A stretch of 64,000 nucleotides of DNA, taken from Sorghum bicolor (lineage: Eukaryota; Streptophyta; Magnoliopsida; Poales; Poaceae). The DNA lies in contig NC_012876.2 of the NCBI RefSeq assembly GCF_000003195.3, positions 58,274,407-58,338,406 of the forward strand, written 5' to 3'. Made by a program: the position numbers and the translations under genes. Shown one piece after another: positions 24,372-34,026 of the stretch (position 1 is its first letter; each line of letters opens with the position of its first letter). The notes under the pieces were generated by a model. That model was not told the DNA's origin. It made no database searches and worked only from the letters and a program-made list of their open reading frames with translations.

Positions 24372-27215
24372 TTAGTAGGTTGCTAATCATAAGAGGCGGA
24401 CTATTGTTTGTGTATTGTCAATTGTGACTTGAGAAAATAAGCAAACATACGGTACTCCTACTGTAGATGTGTTACCAATATCCGGGTCGCAGATTGTATC
24501 CTGATAGTGCAAAGAGAAAATAGTGTACTTAATGGGGGAAATGGGTGTTCTTATTCAAGTTTCTCCAGGCCTATTTGCACTCTTGAAAATGCATACGCTC
24601 GAGGGTCGTGACAAGTCATCAGTTCCACACAGTGGGTGAATCTGGTATTCTGATAGATTTTCCACAATTCCACCCAATCAATTAGTACGCCTAATCGTTG
24701 TGGTTGTAAGGGTCTTGACAGTGTGCTTTGTTATATTATGCTGATTCCACATCTAAATGTTGCTCTATCTATTTGAGTGGTTAATTTGGATATCGGTTGT
24801 TCAGTTGTTAGGCTTTGTCATAGCATATGAACCTTCAGAAAGTTCAGAGAAAGCTTTTAGCCTAAAAATTTCAACTTTGTCACAACATATGCTCATGATG
24901 GTTCTTTCAACCTGACAATCTCTGATCAGTTATTTTGTTTTGTAAAATAGCTTGGCATTTTATTAAGACATGGGCTGTTCTGTTTTAGCTGATTGCTTTG
25001 ATCAAGTCACTTAGTAATGATTCTTCAGAATACCTATAGCATGGGAACGTTTAGCATAGTATACCTTCTGTTCTTACTAGTTGCTTGCCATTTCTTAAAT
25101 TTAAAGTTTGTAGCATTTGATCAGTTGCTATGGAAGTTGTGCTGGTCCGCCGTCGATGAGCAGAAGGCTCGGCCAGTTACCACGAGTAGAAGGCGTCGTC
25201 ATCCCAGGCTATATAGGCAGGTCAATGCCTCAATCCCTGGTGCGTGCAGTACTGATCCAGATTTTCTTCTTATTTCCCTCTTCATTTCTTCATTTGTGTG
25301 TTTGATTGGTCTTGAAATTACTAGCATTTTTTTTAAAGTAGAGAACTGTGGGAAAGAGTTAGGCCTAGGCCAAAAGGTTAAAAAAAAACTGTACACCATC
25401 AAGTGCGTGAAAAAACTACTCTAAAAAAAGTGCGTGAAAAAACTACAAACATGGGACAATATTTGCCAAACTCTTTGCTCCTGCTATGCACGGAATTACT
25501 AGCATTTAGAGCTGGAATCTATAGGCAAATGGTTTGTAACATTGTTCAGAATTTCAGACTCAAACATATATAGGCTACATAGCCATTATATTTGCAATGT
25601 CAGAATACTAGATTTTCGTTGTGACAAGTTAGAGTTAGGGATGTTTGGTTCAGAAATTGTGTTTCTCATGTACTGCAATTGTGAGAATCGTCACTACTTT
25701 TTTTTTCACGAACATGCATACGTGCGTATTTCTATTTCATTAACAAGGGAGGGAACAACAGTTTGTGAAATATTTGATTCATAGTAAGTCTGTTCTTTTT
25801 GTAGCGTATACTCCAGGCATAGGAAGCTGAACATGTAGAATATTCTGTTCTTTTTGTATAGCTCACTTGAAAGTTCTAAACAACCATAGAAATAATTGTT
25901 CATTTCTATGTCCAGTTCATTTATGATATTTCTGTGCACATAACTTGGTATTCTGAACCGAAAACCTTTTACATCACCCTTTGTGAAATGAAGATTTATA
26001 TGAATTATTTAAGAACCCACAAACAGGGGAATGGTGACCATAATTAGGAGAATGATGACTACAAACAGGGGAATGGTGACCATAAACAGGGGAATGATGA
26101 CCACAAACAGGGGAATGGTGACCATAAACAGTTGCTAACTTGAATTTCTTTCTTTGGACTTTAGTTGAACTTTGTACAACCAGCAACTATCTATATCATA
26201 CTTTTGTTGTACAAACTTAAAAATGATGATCTATATTTTTTTCATTTAAATCCCTGCCAGCAACCAAGCTGTAGCATTCCTGCAATTGATTAAGATTAGC
26301 AAAGCACTTGCTGATGTTTAGACAACAGTCAAGCTATAGCCACAATGGAAGAAGGTATATGGCTTGTCATAATGCTCTCTGGTTTACAATTTATTATTTA
26401 CTCAGTTGTCAGATTGCATCCTGTTCTTTGTTATGATATAGAGTAATTTCATAAGAAGTGTATTTGGAGGCAATGGAGCGCTATGAAGAGGTGAGACTTA
26501 AAAGGAAGATCCATGTTACTCAGTTTCATTGATGTTTTCCCTCCAGTAAATGAGATTTATCTGATTTGTAGATTACGTTTTACCCTGGTGTAGGCAAGCT
26601 GCATTTTCAGATAGCCTTGTAACACAATTCATAAAATACAGAAGTCTCAAGAAAAATCAAGAGGCTTTCTCAATTGGCAAGGGAGAAGAAGGAAGCCCTT
26701 TATGTAGTTACTTCAAAGATTTTGTTGTGCAAGCAAGACATGTGCACAAGCCAAACATCTTAATTGTGTAGATACTCGAGTGATCTAGCTTGGTTGTCTT
26801 AGTATTTTTGTGAAAAATTGTATACAGACACTGATGGTTTCAATGAAAATTGTGAACTACATTTAGTCAATTTTGTGTTTCATGTTTACTGTGAGTTTGG
26901 ATGGTTAATAATGTTCAAATGGATGATATTGTATGCTTATGGAAGATTAATTAGTTCATATTATGCCTAGTGTTATGCAGTTGGTCGCTATGAACATATA
27001 TCATTGGACCAATGGTATATGTATATAATAAGTGTCAAACTATGAGTCGCTATATCTACATAATAGTGTCTGACCATTGGTGGTTATAAGTTATCAGTCA
27101 TTATAAATTCATACCAACGCCACGATCAACGATCTGGGGGAAGAGTCAGTATAGATGTATAACAAACGATCATAAGTCTTAAAACTTAAAAGCCACTTAT
27201 ATGACAACATATAAA
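24372..27215. other. Intergenic, mostly unexplained
   Basis: 3' flank of the reductase gene, then AT-rich DNA. The stretch at 25140-25240 has a short exon-like reading (RRLGQLPRVEGVVIPGYIG) followed by GT, but I cannot tie it to a gene. A minisatellite lies at 26018-26131. Confidence 0.5.
26018..26131. repeat. Minisatellite, 18-20 bp unit
   Basis: Six imperfect copies of a unit like ACAGGGGAATGGTGACCATA, alternating GGTGACC and GATGACC versions. On the minus strand it reads as a six-residue HHSPV(C/Y) repeat, but no gene context supports translation. Confidence 0.85.
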
Positions 27216-27729
27216 TGTTAGGTTGATCTCAGGCCCAGCCCAACGGCTGGGGCCTTTTCCCTCTGGATCGCGCCCTGATCGGGGGCGCCCAACCGATCTA
27301 TGGTTGGTGGGCCCCCGACGCGCTGCGCCACATATAAATAGGAGTAGGGGGCTACAGGCACACAACACGAAGTTCGTCGTGCGCCGCCAAACCCTACTCA
27401 CAACCCTAGGTCGCCGATCGACAGTGTGCAGTGGCGTCGGGAAGCACCACCGCGCTGTCACCCTTCTACTCCTTCCCCGCCGTCGTTGGGCAGTGCCGCT
27501 GGAGGCCCGAAGGACGATGGGATCTACATCGCCGCAACCTCAACACCCTCGCCATGGACGCCACCGGATCTGCACCCGCCGCTGACGGTCGAAACCTAAA
27601 CTCCCAGATCTGTGTCTCTTTAATTCTATTCCGATATACTAGATCTACTGTGTGTATATGTACCAATGTCTTTACTTGTATCTAGTATCCCAACCCGATA
27701 TACTGCTAGTAGATCATGTCTTTCTATCA
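27216..27729 (+). repeat. 5' LTR of the Copia element
   Basis: TGTTAGGTTG...CTTTCTATCA. A TATA box (CATATAAATAGG) at 27330-27341 places the transcript start near 27360. GTCGTTGGG at 27482-27490 lies in the transcribed part. Confidence 0.95.
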
Positions 27730-27730
27730 A

Positions 27731-27740
27731 TGGTATCAGC
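27731..27740 (+). promoter_or_regulatory. Primer binding site
   Basis: TGGTATCAGC one base after the LTR, complementary to the 3' end of initiator methionine tRNA, the usual Copia primer. Confidence 0.9.
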
Positions 27741-29190
27741 CGATCTAGTAGTAGATCGGGTTCGAGGTTTACCCAGCAAGTAGAAGGAGGGGATTTTCGA
27801 AATCCTAATCCTACCTCAGTCAAATCGAGTTTTTCCTAACCCTAGCACCCAGATCCAAACGCAAAAGGATGCATAAGCACAGATCGGGGAAGGGGAAATC
27901 CAACCCTAAAAGCAAGAGGATGGACAGGAACTGTTCACCTACCTGTGGCGCGGTCGTATTGCATCGTCAATTGCCCTCCGGCGCGCAGGACGGGGCAGAC
28001 AGACCGGCCGAGGGACCACGCCAACGCGTGGCTCTCCGTAACCCTCTGCCCAGCGAGGCAACGCGCTTGAAGCCGCTCGACGGCAGCGCGCTCCGCAAAG
28101 GCGAGCGCGCACACCGGCGAGGGGACTCGGGGCGGCGCCGTTTCTTCTCCAGCCGCCGAGATTGGCGCTGCTGCTGCGGCATCCATGATGCTGGCGACGG
28201 CGCGGGCTGGACAGAGAGCAAGAACTAAGGTTTTTCTGCGGTGGAGAGAGAAAGGCGCCAGCGGCTCCTTCTCACCGGCGTCGGGCCACCTCGGCCGCGG
28301 CTGCTGCAGGCGCTGTGCGGCGTCAGGAAGCAAGAGAGAAGGGGAAGAGAGAGGGCGTCGGCGCCAGAGATGCTGAGAAATGGGGGCTAGGGTTTAGGGG
28401 GCGAACCGGCCTGGGGTTTTGATCACCCGAAATCAAAGGATGGCCGTCGGATCGTCATCAACGGCCAGGATGACACTGGGCCACTTTCGGTCCAGGCGGG
28501 ATGGGGATTTCCCGGCCCAGGCTCAGGTTGCGGCCTGGGCGCGGGGGGCGCCTGCGCGCCGGTCGGCCATGGGCCGTTTTCCCCTAACTGGGCCGCGAGC
28601 ATCCAGTCAGCGAAGAAAAAAAAACTGGCAGCCCTGGGCGCTGCGCGCTGCTGGGCTGCATCTGGTCGTGGGCCGAATGGCTGGCCGCGGCCCGTTTAAG
28701 CATAGTGATTCCTTTTATATTTTATTTTATTTTCAGAAGCATTTAAATAATTGTTTTGCTCAGTTTTAAATTCTATTTAATTTGCACCAACGTGTATATT
28801 ATTTAGAAAGCACAGTGAGCAAGTTATGCTTCTGAAAATAGCAAGTAAATTAACGTTTTCCGCTGCGCAAGTTATTTCTTCGTTCTCATATTAAATTGAA
28901 CCAACGGGATATTTAATTTGAGACACGAGTTTTAAAGCCTAGATTTTTTTTTGTGATATTGTTATTTTTTGACCAACGTTAATAATAGCAATATTGCAAA
29001 TTCCAAGTTCTAATTTTATGCATTTATTCTATTCTGCCCAACGGTGAGTAGAATTTATGTAGAGAGTTAATTTTTGTATATCTTGATTTTGACCAACGTT
29101 AAATTAAGATATGCAATTATTTTTCCTAGATTTAATGTTGATGTTCTCACTATTTTCTCATATTTAATTTCAGACCAAGCACTCAATGCG
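27741..29190 (+). other. Long retrotransposon leader
   Basis: About 1.45 kb between primer site and gag ATG. The first part to about 28690 is GC-rich. On its minus strand an open frame (27935-28333) ends at a strong splice donor (CCACAG|GTAGGTGAAC, near 27935-27945), so it may be a captured host exon in antisense; I found no recognisable domain. The second part is AT-rich and holds five CCAACG hairpins. Just before gag, TTCTCATATTTAATTTCAG (to 29173) resembles a splice acceptor. Confidence 0.6.
28727..29114 (+). other. Array of five CCAACG-loop hairpins
   Basis: CCAACG occurs at 28787, 28901, 28973, 29038 and 29093, each between inverted repeats. Hairpin 1: TTTTCAGAAGCAT (from about 28730) pairs with ATGCTTCTGAAAA (from about 28827), with inner TTGCTCA/TGAGCAA arms. 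Hairpin 2: TTCTCATATTAAAT (28883) with ATTTAATTTGAGA (28911). Hairpin 3: ATATTGTTATT (28956) with AATAATAGCAATAT (28981). Hairpin 4: TGCATTTATTCTA (29019) with TAGAATTTATGTA (29049), weaker. Hairpin 5: GTATATCTTGATTT (29076) with AAATTAAGATATGC (29101). The loops are close to TTGACCAACGTT while the stems mostly differ in sequence, so the shape plus loop seems to be what is kept. Confidence 0.75.
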
Positions 29191-30046
29191 ATGCACTTCA
29201 TCAGTGCAATCCCAAAGCTGACGGGGCAGAACTATGTTCTGTGGCGCGAGGAACTTGATGCAGCTCTAGCACTTGTTGAGATAGATTTGGCTCTTCAGGA
29301 GCCAAAGCCTACTGAGCCAGAGGAGCCCGAAAGGGCTCAGAATGAGACCGATGAAGCTTTTGCTAATCGGAAGCGAGACTTTGCTCCCATCAGAGCAAAG
29401 TATGATCTTGAGAAGTACAAGTGGGAAAAGTTAAACCGCAAGTGCAAGATTGTCATCAAGAAAACCATCACAGAGGGCTTAAGAGGTGCTATCCCAGAAT
29501 GTGACACAGCAAAATAATACCTTGAGATAGTGAAGAATCGGTTCACTGGTTCCACCAAAACTCATGCTTCCACCCTGATCCAGAAACTCACTAATATGAG
29601 GTTCACAGGGGAGAGTGTGAGAGAGCACATTCTGAGCATGAGCACCATGGCAGCCAAGTTAGAGAAGCTAAAGATGCCCCTCGCTGATGGTTTCATCATT
29701 CACCTAGCTCTAAACTCACTTCCCAAAGAGTATGAGACTTTTGTAGTTAACTACAACACACAGCCAGAGGAATGGGATTTAGAGAAGGTGATTGCTATGT
29801 GTGTGCAAGAGGAAGAAAGGCTCAAGAATGCAAATGGTGGTTCTGTGAACTTTGTGAAAGGAAAGAACAAGAAGCCATTCTACAACAAGAAAAGCTCCAG
29901 ATGCCTCCACCTCCCAGAACAAGGGAGGAATCTCTTCACAGCCTAAAGCACAACCAAAGCAAGACAACCAGCACAGGCAGGAGGACCCGGATCGCTGTAG
30001 ATGGTGTAATGAGACAGGGCATTGGAAGCATGAATGCCCTAAGTTC
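29191..30046 (+). pseudogene. Copia gag, broken
   Basis: Starts MHFISAIPKLTGQNYVLWRE, the usual gag N-terminus, followed by the UBN2-type gag region. A TAA at 29515-29517 interrupts it where the frame continues unchanged on the far side. Near 29900 the frame shifts by one base. In the new frame the zinc knuckle CRWCNETGHWKHEC (CX2CX4HX4C, 29996-30037) follows. Known role: capsid-like coat and RNA binding. Confidence 0.9.
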
Positions 30047-31003
30047 ATGAAACATTGCCTAGTGAAAGGTGAGGACATTATAAATTTTGTTGATGAATCC
30101 TTATATCTAAGTTATGCTAGATCCACAAGGTGGATTGACTCAGGTGCAACTGTTCGTGTTGCAAACTCTTTGCAGGGATTCAGTGGAGGGAGAACCCTTC
30201 AAAGAGGAGAAAGACAGATTAAGGCGACCACTGGTGTTGAAGCTGAAGTTCAAGCTATAGGAAATTTATCTCTAGATTTAGCTAGTGGCTTTACTCTTGA
30301 GTTGCATGATGTTCTTTATGTTACCTCTTTAGCTAGAAATTTAATTTCAGTTTCATGTTTGTCAGACTATGGTTTTGATTGCCATTTCAGCAAGAATGAT
30401 TGTAAGCTACAGTTAAATAATAAATGTGTGGGTCTTGCCTTCCGACAAGACAAACTTTATTTATTATCTATGTCTGAGAATGTGAATGCTGAATGTAATA
30501 ATGCTGAGAATGCAATACCCGCAGATGCTAGCAAGAAAAGAAAGAGAATTGATTCCTCATCGAAATTATGGCACTGTCGTTTAGGCCATATTTCGAGGGG
30601 GAGAATAGAGCGCTTAGTCAAAGAATCATTCCTCCCACCACTAGAACTCTCAGAGTTAGTGCAACACGTTGATTGCATTAAAGGCAACTTAGTAAAGAAC
30701 ATAAAGAAAGGCGCTAAGCGAAGCACAGGAGTACTAGAATTGATCCACACAGACATCTGTGGACCTTTTCCAGTGACATCTGTGGATGGTTTTGATTCCT
30801 TCATCACATTCACAGATGACTACTCTCGTTTTGGATACATCTATCTAATCAAAGAACGCTCAGAAGCTTTAGACAAATTTAAGATATTCAAGGCTGAGGT
30901 TGAAAACCAACTAGACAGAAAAATCAAAGTAGTAAGATCTGACCGTGGGGGGAGTACTACGGTCGACATACCCCTTATGGACAAGTTCCTGGACCTTTTG
31001 TAA
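30047..31003 (+). pseudogene. Copia protease and integrase, first part of pol
   Basis: Continues the frame of the zinc knuckle. WIDSGAT near 30131-30151 is the aspartic protease active site. LWHCRLGHIS begins the HHCC zinc-binding part of integrase, but only one clear Cys (VDCIKG) is seen where two are expected. TDICGPF and DDYSRFGYIYL are the catalytic core Asp segments. The frame breaks at 30943-30957 in a run of six G, just before the Glu-containing part of the core, and resumes one frame over. Confidence 0.9.
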
Positions 31004-32211
31004 GGTTCTTACAGGAAAATGGCATAGTAGCCCGGTATTCAATGTCAGGGGACCCACAACAGAATGGAGTAGCAGAAAGGCGTAACCGTACTCTAATGGA
31101 GATGGTGCGCAGCATGATGAGCTATTCCACTCTGCCACTGAGTTTGTGGATGGAGGCCTTAAAAACCGCCATTCATATTCTCAACAGAGTTCCAAGCAAG
31201 TCAGTACTTAAAACACCGTGTGAGTTGTGGACCGGTAGGAAACCCTTAGTCAACCATCTGCGTGTCTGGGGGAGCCCTGCTGAAGCAAAAGTATTTAACC
31301 CGAACATAGGAAAGCTAGGCCCCAAAACAGTAAGTTGTCATTTTATTAGCTATCCAGAAAAGTCAAAAGGTTATCGTTTCTACTGCCCTGGTAGACATAC
31401 CAAGTTTGTGGAAACGAGACACGCTAGTTTTCTAGAAGATCAGATGATCAGGGGGAGCAAGGCAGCGCGAGAAATTACCCTTGAAGAGAAGCGGGTGTTC
31501 GTGCCCATTCACATGGTGCAAGAACCCTACTTCACGCTGCCTGTTGTTGTTGGATCTACACCAGTAGTGACAACACCTGCTGCTTTTTCACCTATGGCTA
31601 ATTCGGAACCTGTCCTTCAGGAGCCGAATGAACCCATAGTTGAAGAACAACAGCCCCAACAAGAGCAACCTCAAGAAGAAATGCCAGTAGCAGAAACTTC
31701 TGGTAGACCTCAAAGAGCGAGAAAGTCTCCTATTCCAGATGACTATATAGTCTATGAATGCGAAGAAGTTCAGATGGAGGATGAACCCATTTCATTTGAA
31801 GAAGCCATGAGGAGCACCGAAGCATCTAAGTGGCAAGAAGCCATGGAAGATGAATTAAAGTCTATGAGTACCAATAAAGTTTGGGACCTAGAGGAAATTC
31901 CTGAAGGAGCCAAAACAGTAGGCTGCAAATGGGTCTACAAGGTGAAACGTGACTCCAAAGGGAACATAGAAAGGTACAAAGCAAGACTGGTAGCCAAGGG
32001 TTTTACTCAGCGAGAAGGGATAGATTATAATGAAACATTCTCTCCCGTCTCGAGCAAGGACTTTTTTAGAATCATAATGGCCCTAGTGGCACATTTTGAT
32101 CTAGAATTGCATCAAATGGATGTGAAGACAGCTTTTCTCAATGGGGATCTAGAAGAAAGAGTATACATGGCACAACCGAAAGGTTTTGTTGTGACAGGCA
32201 AAGAAAGAATG
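31004..32211 (+). pseudogene. Copia integrase C-terminus and start of reverse transcriptase
   Basis: GDPQQNGVAERRNRTLMEM is the end of the integrase core; RVWGSPAEAKVFNP is typical of the Copia integrase tail. KWVYKVKRDSKGNIERYKAR, VAKGFTQREGIDY and HQMDVKTAFLNGDLEE are the first reverse transcriptase blocks. Homology stops at GKERMG near 32211. The catalytic YVDD block is absent from the element. Confidence 0.9.
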
Positions 32212-32226
32212 GGTTTTGTTGTGACA
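32182..32226 (+). repeat. 15 bp direct repeat at the deletion/insertion junction
   Basis: GGTTTTGTTGTGACA at 32182-32196 is part of reverse transcriptase. The second copy at 32212-32226 lies exactly where homology to the host element ends. It looks like templated filler at a repair junction. Confidence 0.7.
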
Positions 32227-34026
32227 AAGGGTTGTCTCTCATGCAAGCAATGGTCAAAAGAAGAAGCAAGTCAACCACAACAAGATAGTGCACTTGATCA
32301 TAAAGTGGTTCTAAATTCATATGGGTGAAGATTTGATCTATCAATTGGTATCTATGATTGGTCTTCACCAAGCATATCAATTGGACTTCACATTGCTATT
32401 GGAGAAATGATTTGGAATCTATGTGACTATCCTCTTCTCCAACATAGCAAAGGTATCATTGTAATGTGCATGATCATTTCATTCCTTACTAGCATGCGGT
32501 TAGTGCATAAAGTACATGCTTCATAGGATCATGCATGACAAATGAAAAGTTTTCAATTCATAACATACCACTATTGCTTGAATGATTAATTGATCTAGTG
32601 GTATGTATATGAGTTTGTTCATGAGCTAGTGAACCCAAGTACTTGATCTATTTTGGATTGTTAACAAGTGACAAGCACAACATTGGCAAGATAACCCTTA
32701 ATGAGAGGTGTGAAGAAGCTTGTCATTGGTTCAAACCGGACTTGGAAGCTTAGGCAAATCAACTTAGTTCAAGTCAACAATTAGAAGCTCATGAAGATAA
32801 GAGTACAAGAACAAGACAACAATGCAAGTGGATATCTAGACTTAAAAGTTTCTTCAATTGGTATCCAACAATTGGTACTCAAGATAGCAAATGTTCAAGA
32901 TAGCAAACAAGTGGTTCCATACTAGAAGACCTTAATTGGTAGAAGAACCCCATATGGTATCGGATAAGTTATTTCTAATGATATCACATTTATACATATG
33001 GTATCTATCATACAAGAAGGTGGTTCCACAAGTGATCCTCAACTTTAAGTGATCACCAAGCAAATAAAGTTCCCTCACCAACAAGATTGACAAGTGAATG
33101 ACCCATGCTATGACATAGGGGGAGTGCCCCACCAAATGGTATCAAGGTCAAAGATCCTATGTGGTATCTCAAGAGCAAATTCAAATAATGTCATTCCAAC
33201 ACACATGGTGATGTCCATAAAAAATGCAAGATTCAAGCCTCAACCATCTATCCCAATGCAATCCTTTGTCACAATAAGATTCACATTTTTACAATTGGTA
33301 TCAAGTGATTTAATTGGTATCACATACCCTTTTATGGAAATTGATGACAAAGGGGGAGAAGTTGGAACAAAGATATAATCATGGGATAAGTTGGACAACA
33401 AAAGATATATTTCAAGGGGGAGAGATCAAAGATGGACATGGACAAGGGAGCAACATTAAAAGAAAAGATGATGGATCAAAATTCTTGGACAAAAGAGAAG
33501 CACACAAGTAGGGGGAGCAAGCTCATGAACATTGATTGTTTGCATTTGATATGTGCATACTCATGTGCTTGCTTGCATTGCATAAGTTTTTAAATTCAAT
33601 ATGCATGCTTGTGTGGTGTATGCTAGTTATAGAACTTGATTGATGATATGATAACTAGCATGCATAGGTTGGTAGCTAGACTTGTGTTCTTCAAGTAAAG
33701 ACTAGACCCTCGCTTATAATGTTGATCTCATGGGGTTTCTAGTGTTTTTGTTGTCTAGCTACTCATGGTGCTAAGGATGGTGTACATTGAATGCTTCAAA
33801 TGCTATCGACTTTGGTATCATGCTACAAAGGTTTATTCTATACACCTTAGCACTTAGTAGGGTTTTATGGTGCTTATCCAAATATTGACATAGAGCTTAA
33901 ATGTTGGATAAGTAGCATAAAATCCAAAACAAGTTAGCAATTTACACTTGTGTGAAGTGCTAGCTTGAAAAAGCTTATTTTCCATATCTTTGAAGAGTTG
34001 TCATCAATTACCAAAAAGGGGGAGAT
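32227..34026 (+). mobile_element. 3' internal part of a SIRE/Maximus-like Copia element
   Basis: Non-coding sequence ending in a purine tract (AAAAAGGGGGAGAT, 34013-34026) directly before a TG-starting LTR, as in a 3' untranslated region. There is no 5' LTR, gag or pol of this second element, so its left part was lost together with the host element's YVDD region. The motif TGGTATC recurs eight times between 32346 and 33321. Confidence 0.65.
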
